DNA from: Ashinkailepas kermadecensis
Lineage: Eukaryota > Arthropoda > Thecostraca > Neolepadidae
DNA: 64,000 nt
NCBI GenBank assembly: GCA_034440615.1
Contig: JAOTOM010004742.1
Location: 192,501 to 256,500, forward strand
Direction: 5' to 3'
Made by a program: the position numbers and the translations under genes. The notes under the pieces were generated by a model, which saw nothing but the letters and a program-made list of their open reading frames with translations, had not been told where the DNA came from and made no database searches. Each line of letters opens with the position of its first letter. Positions within the stretch are counted from its first letter, which is position 1. Positions 1 to 9,897 of this stretch are shown piece by piece.

Positions 1-2293
1 ACGACACACACGAGACAGACGGCGTCGACCAGCTGCTCTTCGCCGTTCGGTGCAATATCCGACCAGACATGTGTGACGTTGATTGACAGGTATCTTTGTT
101 TTGTCTTTGCTTAATAAAGCTCGGATGATCGTTCGAATTCGAAGTTGTACAGTAGGCAATCGGATGATTTCGAACGCTGAAGTGCAATTCGTCGACGTCT
201 TTTTTACCGCTCGTGCTATCCAACTGTTAAACCATACAAAGCACATGATCTATTTATGCCTTACCTGTGCCGTGAGTGTTAAGGATATCTGTCCAAAAAC
301 GGCCGGTGTTATGTTCGCATACAAACCAAGCTGAAGGTCAGACAAGGAAAACCGCACAAAATTAACAAAACACAGAGCAACACCATAAAATACGATAACT
401 GAATAAATGTGGCATAAACACAACAGGCTAAATTTGTGTGTCGAGGCGCGGCCAGATGCAGCCGCGTGAAGATGTAGCACAGCGCGAAGTCGGTCCCGAG
501 GACGGCTAGTTGGTTAGCCGTCCTCGGCTAAATTTGTGTGGTATGTGAAGATGTAGCACCGTTCCCGAGGACGGCTAGTTGGTTAGTTACTGTTGATTAG
601 GTGCGCATCGGCTGCATAGGTTCCGACGGCGGAGAAGTCGGCGGAGAAAGAGAAACGAAGCCAGTGGAGAGTGCGTATGCGTATTCTGGAGTGTGACGGT
701 GTCTCAGGGCAGGGGTCTACTCGTGCCCAGCGGTTCTGCAAGGCAGGGCAGGCGTCCCCTCATGCCCAGCGGTTCTGCCAGGCAGGGGAGGCGAGCGACC
801 CTCGTATCTCGACAGACCGTTGTGTGTGATTGCGTGTGGCCATGCACATCTGTCGGCTCGGATGTTGACCGGGGGCGTGCTCGTCAACGGCAGGTGTGGA
901 TGCGCCGCTGGCGGCGCCGGCCACCGCAGGCGAGCCGTGCTCACACGCACTATCCGGGCGGCATGCCGGTGGGAAGCCGTGCAAGCGGACTGCCAGCGAG
1001 GCGGGCGCGCGTTACCTGACTGTTTGGCGATGTCAAGGGTGGACGGGGGCCCGGGGAGCAGGGAGGGCCGGATCAGGGCCCTCCCCTCGCGCCCGTAGAA
1101 GCTGGGCGGGGAGAGGGGCGCATGTCAGACAGACACCGCCACCACCGGAGCTAACTGCCGACGGGGTCTGCCCAGCCGTGACCAGCGGAACGTCGCAACC
1201 GAAGTGGGGGACAACAGAAGGCCGGACAGCAGACACCAGGGATACAGCAGTTGGGTGCTGGGAAGGCTAGAGAGTAGACACCAGGGATGCAACAGTTGGG
1301 CACTGGACAGACTCAGAAGCCCGACAAGCAAGAGAGGAAAAGATCGCCAACATGGTATTTAACCGACACCAGAGTTTAGGAAAAAGAGCTAGTGAACCGC
1401 GAGCCATATGTAGAACAATTTGTTAGATGCACTGTGCTGACCCTATGCAATCGTTCAAATGGCAACTTGCAATGACAGCATTATATTTGCATTCTCACTG
1501 CATGGAATTCAGGGTAGGTAGTGGCTCAGGTACTTACTTTTCTCGCTCCTCTAGAGGGTTCGGATCGCCGTCTATTAAAATGAAAAGAAACAAAGGAAAA
1601 TGTCAGCCACTAATCAAAAAGCACCACAGCACACATAACTGTCTGATAGGTTAATGGCTAGCAAAATGTTAGTGATGAACTCAACACACAGATGGTTAGT
1701 ATGCAGAAACAAAAACTCCAGCAGGAGTTGGGATGCAAAACATACATTTGTGAAGAGTTGTAAAACTCATCTGAGCAGAGTGAAAATTTATGAAGCTACA
1801 CTTGGTTGACATTGACTCTATAGATCTGAATCTACAGACGGGCAATAGCTATTGTTGCACAATTTATGTCTGCTAATATCAATGTATATATATGCATTGG
1901 TGTACGTCGGCAACATGTGTGCATGCTATTTTGTATTGTGTACACGATACAGAGACCTCCATCAGCCGAGAGCACCTGTCGAACTGTTTCCAGGGTGAAG
2001 ATGTGGGTAACGAATATGCCGGCCTCAAGTCTATCAAATGCCCTCCCATATGACCTTGGCTATGTGTATCGCCTCCACACCCTCATCACGCCTTCCACGG
2101 TGCCTTTCACTGGCACGTGGCTGGCTGTCTCCTCGTCCGGAGTGGCGTCGCAGCAGCGCCCGTGTCGCCTCACGTGGCGCTGATGTTCCGTGTACATCGC
2201 AATGCCATCGTCGGGAAGCTGAACGGGAAGAGTGTCGCGTAGGCCGGACGCCGGTCCTGCCATGCAGCCGAGTCCGCAGCAGCCGGCTGTCCG
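1..2293. other. No supported gene; short local duplications
   Basis: I see no coding exon with convincing domains or splice borders. The stretch holds a two-to-three-copy repeat of about 39 bp (708-795), a duplicated block (about 430-590) containing a hairpin, and a 48-bp duplication (about 1215-1310). It lies downstream of the Ig gene's last recognised exon and could contain its 3' UTR or later exons. Confidence 0.4.
496..527. repeat. Perfect 13-bp inverted repeat, 6-base loop
   Basis: Arms CCGAGGACGGCTA and TAGCCGTCCTCGG around GTTGGT are exactly complementary. A second copy of the left arm lies at about 575, without its partner. Function unknown. Confidence 0.7.
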
Positions 2294-2553
2294 TCAACGG
2301 CTGCGCCAGCCACAGCAGCCGGCTGTCCGTTTGCGGCACTCAGATTTGTCTCTGGTCCGTTTGCGACACTCACATTTGTCTCTGATTCGCTTGCGGTACT
2401 CACATTTGTCTCTGGTCCGTTTGCGGTACTCAAGCTTGTCTCTGGTCCGTTTGCGGCACTCACATTTATATCTGGTTCGCTTGCGATACTCACGCCTGTC
2501 TCTTGTCCATTTGCGGTGCTCACATTTGTCTTTGGCCCGTTTGCGGTACTCAC
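2294..2553 (-). CDS. Possible cytoplasmic extension: 10-residue basic repeats up to a stop
   Basis: Reading straight on from the transmembrane exon gives about eight copies of a 10-residue unit resembling CEYRKRTRDK, then a short Cys/Trp tail and TGA at 2294. Each unit also contains the sequence where the exon 18 donor sits. Coding tail, retained-intron product and non-coding repeat are all possible; RNA evidence would be needed to choose. Confidence 0.35.
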
Positions 2554-2583
2554 ATTTGTCTTTGGCCCTTTTGCGGCGGCAGC
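2341..2583. repeat. 30-bp minisatellite at the exon 18 border, about 8 units
   Basis: Units recur every 30 bp (at 2341, 2371, 2401 and so on to 2551) with a core that reads CGTTTGCGGTACTCACATTT on the plus strand. On the minus strand most units carry a GTGAG donor-like sequence in the same phase as the real exon end. Confidence 0.92.
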
Positions 2584-2691
2584 AGATGATGGTCAGACAG
2601 ATGATGAGCAGCAACAAGATGGCGGCCGCTACCACGGCGATCACCACGTAGAGGGTGTTGTCGGCCAGGTGCACGCCCCAGCTGCTCACAC
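2554..2691 (-). CDS. Ig gene exon 18 (transmembrane helix and basic juxtamembrane)
   Basis: The acceptor is GGCCGGCAG|GTGTGAG, entering in phase 1. After a short extracellular linker comes a run of about 25 hydrophobic residues (LYVVIAVVAAAILLLLIICL and onward) ending CCRRKR, a clear single-pass helix with positive-inside stop-transfer residues. The end given here is the first consensus donor (AAAT|GTGAGT). The frame stays open through eight 30-bp repeats to a TGA at 2294-2296, so this may instead be the last exon, with a tail of 10-residue Lys/Arg-rich repeats. The 7.2-to-2.7 kb intron holds the LINE. Confidence 0.82.
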
Positions 2692-2769
2692 CTGCCGGCC
2701 GCACCCGACACATGTACTAGCGGCTACCACGGCTACCACGGCTACTGGCGGCCCACATTACACGCTCGG

Positions 2770-2932
2770 TACATACGGACGCCATACACGGACGCCATAA
2801 ATGACGTCATGCACGGACGCCATAAGCGACGCCATACACGGACACCATACACGGACACCATGCACGGACACCATACACGGGCGCCATACACAGACGCCAT
2901 ACACGGGCGCCTGGTATGGTGTCCGCGTATGG
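2770..2932. repeat. Short-unit tandem repeat (GACGCCATACACG-like)
   Basis: About a dozen degenerate copies of a 12-13 bp unit, lying in the intron just upstream of the transmembrane exon. Confidence 0.85.
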
Positions 2933-2954
2933 TATCCGTGTGCAACATCCATGG

Positions 2955-3155
2955 TGGTCGTTGTGGCTGTCGTCGTGGCCGTCTGGTATGGTGGTGGTGG
3001 TGGGGGGGAGGCTGGGCGCCGCCGCTCGGGTAGCCGTGGCCGGGAGTGGTCGTTGTGGCTGTCGTCGTGGCCGTCTGGTATGGTGGTGGTGGTGGTGATG
3101 GGGGGGGCTGGGCGCCGCCGCTCGGGTAGCCGTGGCCGGGAGTGGTCGTTGTGCA
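2955..3155. repeat. 92-95 bp tandem repeat, two full copies and a start
   Basis: GGTCGTTGTGGCTGTCGTCG recurs at 2956 and 3048, and GGTCGTTGTG begins a third at 3143. Intronic. Confidence 0.85.
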
Positions 3156-3890
3156 GATAGGTGGTCGGATGCGGACAGGCTTCGCCGAAATTTAGTCAGA
3201 CTCGGGTCGACAGATGATCCAATGAGGCGTTGACGGTTCCCGATTGGCGTCGCATTGTTCTGAGCTTCAGCTGTCTAGGATTGGGCAAGCGGTTTGAGGA
3301 GTTGGGCTGCCGGCGATTGAAGCTGCCGTGAGGATTCCAGACGTCAATTTCCCATGTTCACAATTCGTCACAACTGTATCGGTTCATGGATCGCTTCAGA
3401 ACACACAAAGTAATCGCCTATCATATAATCACTTCAACTTAAAGGCACTGAACGTATTAATATGATCAATACCTGCATATTATATGCACCATAGGTGGAT
3501 ATCACGCAAATGCTCAAGGAAAACTAACAGAATAAGCTGAATGCTCATTGTGCATGCATGCGGTCAAGACTAGCTGAAAAGGCGACATGCATATTTTTTA
3601 TCAAAGCAATCTTCATTGCTTGAAATCAGGTACCGTAGCGCTATAACAAAATCAAGTTACCCACCACATAGCATTAATGGTAATGCAAATATTATCAGCT
3701 ACCAACGAACTTCTTAAAAGCATTAACTATTAGCAGGTAAACCAAGCCTCTTATTATGCGAAGTCTAATGAAAGCAGAACCACTCACGGTTCTGCTCTTG
3801 CTCCAGACGGACGTGTTCGCGCAGCTCCGAGGCCTGGGGAGGACTGGTTGAGGACACCGAGGGGAAAAAGAAGGTTGGACCACAAGTGAT
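3156..3890. other. Intronic sequence without recognisable features
   Basis: AT-rich intronic sequence; no exon, RNA gene or repeat recognised. The final 100 bp may be the upstream end of the LINE. Confidence 0.4.
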
Positions 3891-3909
3891 TAAGATAAGT
3901 TTCTGTGTT

Positions 3910-4650
3910 TATTCTGTAGATAGCTTGTGGCGTTTAATCTGTGTGTAGGTATTATAAGTTAAGTCAGGGAATAGTATTTTTGTTCCTATAGCCCACTTTT
4001 TCTTACGGTGAATATTGTAGTCATTAGATAACCTTGAATTTGTGGCGTTCACGGTGTAGTTTCGTTCGTAAGATAAGTGTTCCTTTTCTATTTTGTAGAT
4101 AGTTTGTTACCTTCTTTCCTGTGTGTGGATATTATTAGTTAAATCAGAGCATACAATTTCTTTCTTAACTTAATGTATTAGTATTGTGGTGTATAGTTTT
4201 GTCCGTAGGTTGTCGTTTTTATACATTTTTTCTTCTTTTTTTGTAGAAAACTTGCTGCCTTCTTTCCTGTGTGTAGATATTATAAGTTACATTAGATAAT
4301 ACTAATTCTTTCTTAACATCATTTATTTAGTCTTGTGTCATAGTATTTTTGGTGTTTAATTTTAAGATAGAGTTTAAGACTAAACTAGTGAGCTTTGATT
4401 ACACTAGTTATATCTTCATATACTGGAGTAATCGTAGAGGTACCTATATAGGCTTTTTGGGATTATATTAGTATTAGTTTCATTTAGTTGGAGTTTGTAG
4501 CTGATGGGAGTTGGTATAACTAAGATTATATTTGCTTAGTTTAGCTTGCGAAAGCAGATATTTATTTTGTTGTTTATTCAGTGTGAGTGTTATTCTATTT
4601 TCTAGTCTTGTGGTGTAGTCCTTTTGGTGTTTAAGTTTAAGATTTAAGTT
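3910..4650 (+). repeat. LINE 5' leader with about three tandem monomers
   Basis: Blocks beginning near 3914, 4090 and 4240 share TTTGTAGATAG, CTGTGTGTAGATATTATAAG and TTTCTTAAC motifs at 150-180 bp spacing. A related partial block lies at 4553-4650. Monomeric leaders in some LINEs carry the internal promoter; that role here is inference. Confidence 0.6.
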
Positions 4651-4673
4651 TAGATAAAAAAACAAAAAAACAA

Positions 4674-5543
4674 ATGCAAGGTGACTGTGGGAAGTGTAAG
4701 TGTATGGATGTAATTGGGGACTTGAGTAAGAAAGTAGATATGTTAGCTAGGGAGGTGGAGCGCCTGAAGTGTTTGGTGGCAGTGCCCACCATAGGAAATG
4801 TCAGCCAGGCAAGCCAGGTGCAGGAGCCTAGGAGTGATAGGGGTGGAGATAGTATGGACCATGATAGTAGAGAGTGGAAAGTAGCTAGACTCCAGAGTAC
4901 GAGACTGGCTTTAAGGAAAATGGACAAAGGCATTGAAACTAATAATAGGTTTGAGGTACTGCAAGGGAGAGATAGTAATGCTGCTAAAGAGGAAGGTAGG
5001 AATGACCAGGTAGCTGAGGATAGAGAGGGGGAGGTTTTAGTTATAGGGGACTCAAGAGTTAGGTACATGGACCGTACTTTTTGTAGCAGGAACCCCAACA
5101 AACGGATTCGTGTTTGCTTCCCAGGGGCCCAGGTAAAGGATGTTGGTGATAGGATAGAAGGAGTAATGAAGGGTAGTGGAGAGAGCACAACGGTAATTGT
5201 GCAGGTTGGTGTAAATGATGTAGGAAAAGCAAAAACAGAGGAAACAATACAAGAGTATAGGGCTTTGATAGGTAGGCTAGCTGTAAGTAGGAAACGAGGA
5301 ATGGTAACATCCATCCTCCCTATGGTTAACGCAAGCATAGAGTGGTACTCGAGGGCCATTGGGCTGAATACCAGGGTGGCCAAGATTTGTAAGGAACTGG
5401 GCGTGGGCTTCTTGGATTTGTGGGGGGATTTCTGGGGGAAGACTGAAATGTTTGCATTAGATGGGTTACATTTGAGCAAGAGAGGAGTTGAATTGCTCAG
5501 CAATAGGTATGAGGAGGCTCTCAATAGGAAACAGGGAAACTAG
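4674..5543 (+). CDS. LINE ORF1 protein with SGNH esterase domain
   Basis: A 289-residue ORF. Residues 1-40 carry a short Cys-containing segment (GDCGKCKCMDV) and a likely coiled coil (LSKKVDMLAREVERLK). From about residue 120 there is an SGNH/GDSL-type hydrolase: VLVIGDSRVRY supplies the nucleophile Ser block, VQVGVNDV the Asn block, and FALDGLHLSKRG the terminal Asp-x-x-His. In CR1-type LINEs this protein binds the element RNA and the esterase is thought to act on lipid or other esters; its role in retrotransposition is unsettled. It ends at TAG just before ORF2, which is open in another frame across the junction. Confidence 0.85.
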   Translation: MQGDCGKCKCMDVIGDLSKKVDMLAREVERLKCLVAVPTIGNVSQASQVQEPRSDRGGDSMDHDSREWKVARLQSTRLALRKMDKGIETNNRFEVLQGRDSNAAKEEGRNDQVAEDREGEVLVIGDSRVRYMDRTFCSRNPNKRIRVCFPGAQVKDVGDRIEGVMKGSGESTTVIVQVGVNDVGKAKTEETIQEYRALIGRLAVSRKRGMVTSILPMVNASIEWYSRAIGLNTRVAKICKELGVGFLDLWGDFWGKTEMFALDGLHLSKRGVELLSNRYEEALNRKQGN

Positions 5544-5668
5544 GCAGGTCATGGGGGGATGTAGCTGATAGAGAGAGAAGTCTTGCAAACAAGGGAAGGA
5601 ATGGTTTATCATGTTTTTACGTCAATGCCAGAAGTGTTAGGAACAAAATTGGGGAACTGCATGCTTAT

Positions 5669-7237
5669 ATGTTGTCTGAAAAGCTAGATTTGGTATGCAT
5701 AACAGAGGCATGGGTTAATGAAAGCATTTTTGGAGACAACTTGCAAGAATTCGAATTGACAGGCTACAACATGCATGCTTATCAAAGGCAGGCAAGGATA
5801 GGAGGAGGTATACTGTTGTATGTCAGACAAGAAATGAAATGTCATTCCATAGAAGATAGCGTACATGATGAAGGTGTAGAATCCTTGTGGTTAGATATAA
5901 TTCTGAAAAATGGAACACAATTTAGGGTTGGGGCATTCTATAGACCTCCAGACCAGAATGAAAACATGGACAGGTTGATGCAGGAAGAGATAAGTAGGAG
6001 AGTAAAGGAGAGAACTGTTTTGTTGGGGGATTTCAACATAACAGGATTGGGAAGCAAAACTATAGGTCTAAACAAATCGGGAAGAAGCTTCATGGATTGT
6101 TTTGAGGAGAATTTCTTTTTTCAAATGATACATGAACCTACAAGGGAAAATGAAATATTAGATCTTGTGCTTACTAATGAGGAAAATTTTGTACAAAATG
6201 TGAACATAGGAGAGACTTTGGGTAATAGTGATCACAACATTATACGCTTCTCATTGTATGTTGGAAATGTAGGAATCAATAAGACATTGATTCCTAATTT
6301 TGCTAAAGGGAATTACAATGAGTTCAGGATCTTCCTGAATGAAATTGATTGGGAAGACTTATTGAAAGGCTTAGATGCTTATGAAATGTGGAGAATGATA
6401 AAATATAAACTATTTCAAGGTCAGGATAGGTTCATTCCCAATAGGCAAATTAGATTAACCAGGGTTCAGCTCCCTTCATGGCTGACAAGGGAAGTAAAGC
6501 ATTTACTGGAGTCAAAGAAGCAGGCATTCAAGAAACTAAAATATGCTAACTCTGAGGTAAACCTCAAATCATATCAAATAGCTAGAAGTAAAGTTAGGAG
6601 GTGTGTTAGGGCATCTAAAAGACTGGCTGAAATCAAATTAGCTCGGGAATGTTCAGCAGGTAATGCTAAGAGATTCTTTAGTTTCTACAAATTTAAGGCT
6701 AAAAAGTGTGGTGTAGGACCACTGGAGGTAGATGGGGAATTAGTGGTTGATGATTGTGATATTGTGGAATCCTTAAGCAAGCAATTCTCATCAGTCTTTA
6801 CTCAGGATAATTCTGGTAGAATAGAAACAACTGAATCATATGCCATGACAGGTGATAGGTTGGAGTATCTTACAATAACTACAGAAGCTGTAGAAAAGCA
6901 GTTGCAGAATATAAAGCCTAATAAAGCTTCTGGACCAGATGATATATATGCTAGGGTCTTAGTAGAGTGTGCTAAAGCTTTAGCAGTTCCTCTAGGTATA
7001 CTTTTCAGGCGGTCTATGGAATACTCTGAAGTGCCTGAAGATTGGAGAAATGCAAATGTAGTTCCAATTTTCAAAAAGGGAAGTATGAAGTGTGTAGGGA
7101 ACTACAGGCCAGTCAGTTTGACCTCAATAGTTTGCAAGGTACTAGAAAAACTGGTTAAACAGAATGTTCAGATTCATCTTGATAGGCACAATCTTTTAAG
7201 GGATACTAACAAGTGGAGATATTGTTGTGGACGCTGA
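5669..7237 (+). CDS. LINE ORF2: APE endonuclease and partial reverse transcriptase
   Basis: The frame is open upstream of this ATG; the endonuclease really starts around 5600 with FYVNARSVRNKIGEL. Endonuclease landmarks: CITEAW, GGGILLYVR, GAFYRPP, LLGDFN, EILDLVLTN and GNSDHNIIRF, covering the catalytic Glu, Asp-Asn and terminal Ser-Asp-His set. The reverse transcriptase begins at about residue 410 (IKPNKASGPDDIYARVL), continues with VPIFKKG and NYRPVSLTSIVCKVLEK, and breaks off after DRHNLLRD. The last dozen residues before the stop are host sequence, so the true end of LINE similarity is about 7210. The YADD active site, thumb and 3' UTR are absent. A partial, non-autonomous copy. Confidence 0.88.
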   Translation: MLSEKLDLVCITEAWVNESIFGDNLQEFELTGYNMHAYQRQARIGGGILLYVRQEMKCHSIEDSVHDEGVESLWLDIILKNGTQFRVGAFYRPPDQNENMDRLMQEEISRRVKERTVLLGDFNITGLGSKTIGLNKSGRSFMDCFEENFFFQMIHEPTRENEILDLVLTNEENFVQNVNIGETLGNSDHNIIRFSLYVGNVGINKTLIPNFAKGNYNEFRIFLNEIDWEDLLKGLDAYEMWRMIKYKLFQGQDRFIPNRQIRLTRVQLPSWLTREVKHLLESKKQAFKKLKYANSEVNLKSYQIARSKVRRCVRASKRLAEIKLARECSAGNAKRFFSFYKFKAKKCGVGPLEVDGELVVDDCDIVESLSKQFSSVFTQDNSGRIETTESYAMTGDRLEYLTITTEAVEKQLQNIKPNKASGPDDIYARVLVECAKALAVPLGILFRRSMEYSEVPEDWRNANVVPIFKKGSMKCVGNYRPVSLTSIVCKVLEKLVKQNVQIHLDRHNLLRDTNKWRYCCGR

Positions 7238-7243
7238 GCGTAC

Positions 7244-7495
7244 CTGCGACGTCGATTTCACAGGGCACGCCGGCGCCCACTGTGTTGTTGACCAGACACG
7301 AGTAGGTGCCGAAGTCCCTGCTTCCCGGTCGCACGGTCAGCGTGCTCACTGGGCCCTCCGTTCGGATTCGATCCGTCAGCGTTTCGTTGTCGAATCGCCA
7401 GGTGAACGTGACGTCACTGGGGACGGCTTCCACTGCGCAGACCAGCAGGTACTCGTTGTCTTCGGCCGTCTGGCGAAGCGTGCACTCGGGCGTGT
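7244..7495 (-). CDS. Ig gene exon 17 (complete Ig9)
   Basis: The donor is GTCGCAG|GTACGC. The preferred acceptor is CCCCTCCACAG|ACACGCC; phases 1 in, 1 out. It holds a whole domain: EYLLVCAVEAVPSDVTFTW at the start and DFGTYSCLVNNTVGAG at the end. An alternative in-frame acceptor (CGTTTCCAG|TGACG) lies 18 bp upstream and is part of a 100-bp duplication of the exon head. The LINE on the other strand begins about 27 bp beyond the donor. Confidence 0.87.
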
Positions 7496-7607
7496 CTGTG
7501 GAGGGGCGTGACGTCACTGGAAACGGTACGGACCTGCGTGTGCTCATTGTTCTAGACCGTCTGATGTGGCGTGCACTCGAGTTGTCGGTAGAGGAGTATG
7601 ACATCAT
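7408..7607. repeat. 100-bp duplication covering the exon 17 head and acceptor
   Basis: GTGACGTCACTGG starts copies at 7408 and 7508; both contain CCGTCTG and GCGTGCACTCG at matching offsets. Copy 1 is inside the exon and spans its 5' border; copy 2 is intronic and diverged but still open in the exon frame on the minus strand. Confidence 0.85.
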
Positions 7608-7849
7608 TTCGTGTTGTTTGTTACATCGCGTGCAGTAAGCAGCTATCGATTCATCTGGGCGAAGTAGTGGGAAATGTGGTGTGGTCAGTGTGGAATGTGG
7701 TGAAGGAGCAACCGCCCTTCAAACTGGCGGACAACTCATAAGAGCGGGTGAACACAAGAGCGCGGATGAGCCAACCTGCTGGGCTTCCTGTGTCGGACGA
7801 CAGGGGGAAGGCCGACCAACCAAAAAAAAAAAAAACACCACCACAACAG

Positions 7850-8221
7850 CCGAAACTTCAGCGCTACGTGGCAACGTAGAAGGGGTGCCGACCACCTGAG
7901 CATGATCCACTCACCACCACTGGTAGGCTACTGAACTTGAGGGGGCAGTGCCGACCACCTGAGCATGATCACACTTCACCACCACTGAGTGCCGCCCGAA
8001 CACTTCACAGCGCTACGTGTCTAACGTTACGACAGGGGGCAGTGCCGACCACCTGAGCATGATCACACTTCACCACCACTGAGTGCCGCCCGAACACTTC
8101 ACAGCGCTACGTGTCTAACGTTACGACAGGGGGCAGTGCCGACCACCTGAGCATGATCACACTTCACCACCACTGAGTGCCGCCCGAACACTTCACAGCG
8201 CTACGTGTCTAACGTTACGAC
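7850..8221. repeat. 94-bp minisatellite, three near-identical copies plus a partial
   Basis: GCCGACCACCTGAGCATGAT starts at 7887 (partial unit), 7950, 8044 and 8138. The last three copies are almost identical, implying recent expansion. Lies between exons 16 and 17. Confidence 0.92.
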
Positions 8222-8294
8222 AGCAGCATCAGCTCTGACGTGTTTTCCATGCCGGACCTCACGGTGCCCGCCGGACCGGCGGCGGCAGACTCAC

Positions 8295-8435
8295 ACATGA
8301 CGCTGAGGAACACGGGCGTGGCGAGCTCGCCGTGCTTGTTCTGCGCGTGGCAGACGTACTCGCCGGCGTCTGCGCGCGTCACACCGTCTCGCACGTCGAG
8401 GCGCAGCTGGTCGCCCGTCTGGATGGCCTCGTCAT
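8295..8435 (-). CDS. Ig gene exon 16 (second half of Ig8)
   Basis: The acceptor is ATCCGCCGCAG|ATGACGA and the donor GTCATGT|GTGAGT; phases 1 in, 1 out. It has RADAGEYVCHAQNKHGELAT, a canonical D-A-G-x-Y-x-C motif. A 94-bp minisatellite ends about 75 bp past its donor. Confidence 0.89.
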
Positions 8436-9089
8436 CTGCGGCGGATAGGCCACGCGGGACTTGAGGACGCACGACGCGGAGCCCAGACGAGGGCGGGCAC
8501 CGGCGCCGCCGTTGTTTACGCTCGCCGCCAGCGGCTGACAGACGTAGTTCGCGGCAACTTTATCGAGTGACGTCAGAACGGGGGCGCTTCCACGACCACG
8601 TTTTGTCTCAAAGCCAAGCTGCAGCTGGACTGCACAGTTGATGTCGCACACGACTTGAACCGGGATGAGGATGTCAGCTATCAACTTACTGATTGGGCGG
8701 TGACCGTACCATATTTTTGCATTATGTGTTTATTAAGTTTCATATAGCCAACAGACTGTCCCTAGGCGTTTGGCAGATGTAGTTTGATATTACTGCTGAA
8801 AAGAGCTCGCCTGGGACACCATACAAGATGAGGTGCAACACATTATTCCCAGTGGTGACAATGCTGTAATATACGCACAGCGACACGCACCTTCAAATCG
8901 AATCAGGCGTGTGACGAGCAAACGCTGTTTACAACCGCATCGAAGGATTACGTCGGTTCGGTTGCGTCCGAAGGGTGCGTGAAATGTCAGGACCGTGCCG
9001 TGTTGACACGGGCGGCCCAAGGCCGTGGACGCATGCCGCCCAGTCTGACGAGACCAGCAGCAACGTTCTGGGGAGCAGCGGCCGCTCAC

Positions 9090-9209
9090 CGTACTTCCAG
9101 AGGTACGTGGCCACCGGGTAGGCGTTGGCGGTGCACCTGACGGCTGTAGGTGTCTCGCCCTCCACCACGTCCACGATCTCCAGAGACGTGGTGATGTTCT
9201 CGGGCGGAT
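9090..9209 (-). CDS. Ig gene exon 15 (first half of Ig8)
   Basis: The acceptor is TTGCTGCCGCAG|ATCCGCC and the donor AGTACG|GTGAGC; phases 1 in, 1 out. It encodes GETPTAVRCTANAYPVATYLW, giving the B-strand Cys and core Trp. Clean borders. Confidence 0.88.
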
Positions 9210-9384
9210 CTGCGGCAGCAACAACGGTGCTGGTGACAACGCCGCTTTTGTAGTTATGTATTGCACTTGTGTAATTGTGGGTCGATCAGAACCGATGCGT
9301 CAAGCTTGGTCAATATTTGAAATCGGTGTGATGGCGGCAGTGCATTCTACTAGGACGCATCGCGTTGTTTCCAGCACAACTCAC

Positions 9385-9607
9385 ACTCGACGGTGAAGAG
9401 AGTGGTGCTGCTGACGCCCGGGCCGGCCCGGTTGGCGGTGCTGCGGCACGTGTAGTTGGCGTTGTCTGTGACACGGTCGAGCATGTGGCCCGGCCAGGCC
9501 GACATGTTCCACGTCAGGGTCGACACCACCGACTCGAAGTCGTTGGTGCGCACGTCCGGCCCCATGTGGCCCGTCTTGATCGAGTAGTGCCGACTGTCTT
9601 CGATGAG
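9385..9607 (-). CDS. Ig gene exon 14 (second half of Ig7)
   Basis: The acceptor is CGTTGCTCAG|CTCATCG and the donor GTCGAGT|GTGAGT; phases 0 in, 1 out. At 223 bp it is the longest half-domain exon, with a long C'-E region before DNANYTCRSTANRAGPG. Sequons at NMS and NYT. Confidence 0.88.
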
Positions 9608-9897
9608 CTGAGCAACGACGTCGCAATGAGAGGTGGACACACACGGGTGTTGGAATATCTATTCACAGCGTTACGATATCAACTTGGATGCTCCAAAATG
9701 CAGCCACCTGTGAGATGGCGTCGGCACTGATACACCCTGCAACTATTGACTGTTCATGCTTCCTTGCCAACACTTCAGCGAGCCAATACCTTGGATCAGC
9801 TACAGACATAACGGACTGGCAATATCTTCTGTCCCATTTGGCACGTATTCAGTTGAGTATGTTCAGTAGTGAGGGATGCTGTTCGAGTATGCAGTAC

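Larger units (their letters stand above)
3900..7217 (+). mobile_element. CR1-like LINE, 3'-truncated, antisense in Ig gene intron
   Basis: It contains a 5' leader with tandem monomers, ORF1 with an SGNH-type esterase domain, and ORF2 with an APE-type endonuclease followed by the first part of a reverse transcriptase. An esterase ORF1 is known from CR1-group LINEs. The similarity stops at about 7205-7217, well before the YADD catalytic box, so the copy cannot retrotranspose by itself. LINE copies normally lose their 5' end, so a complete 5' half with a missing 3' half is unusual. Both ORFs are open, suggesting a fairly young copy. Confidence 0.9.

Noticed and set aside
4637..5524. 295-codon minus-strand frame opposite LINE ORF1
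   Set aside because: Shadow of ORF1; no domain, whereas the plus strand has clear esterase motifs.
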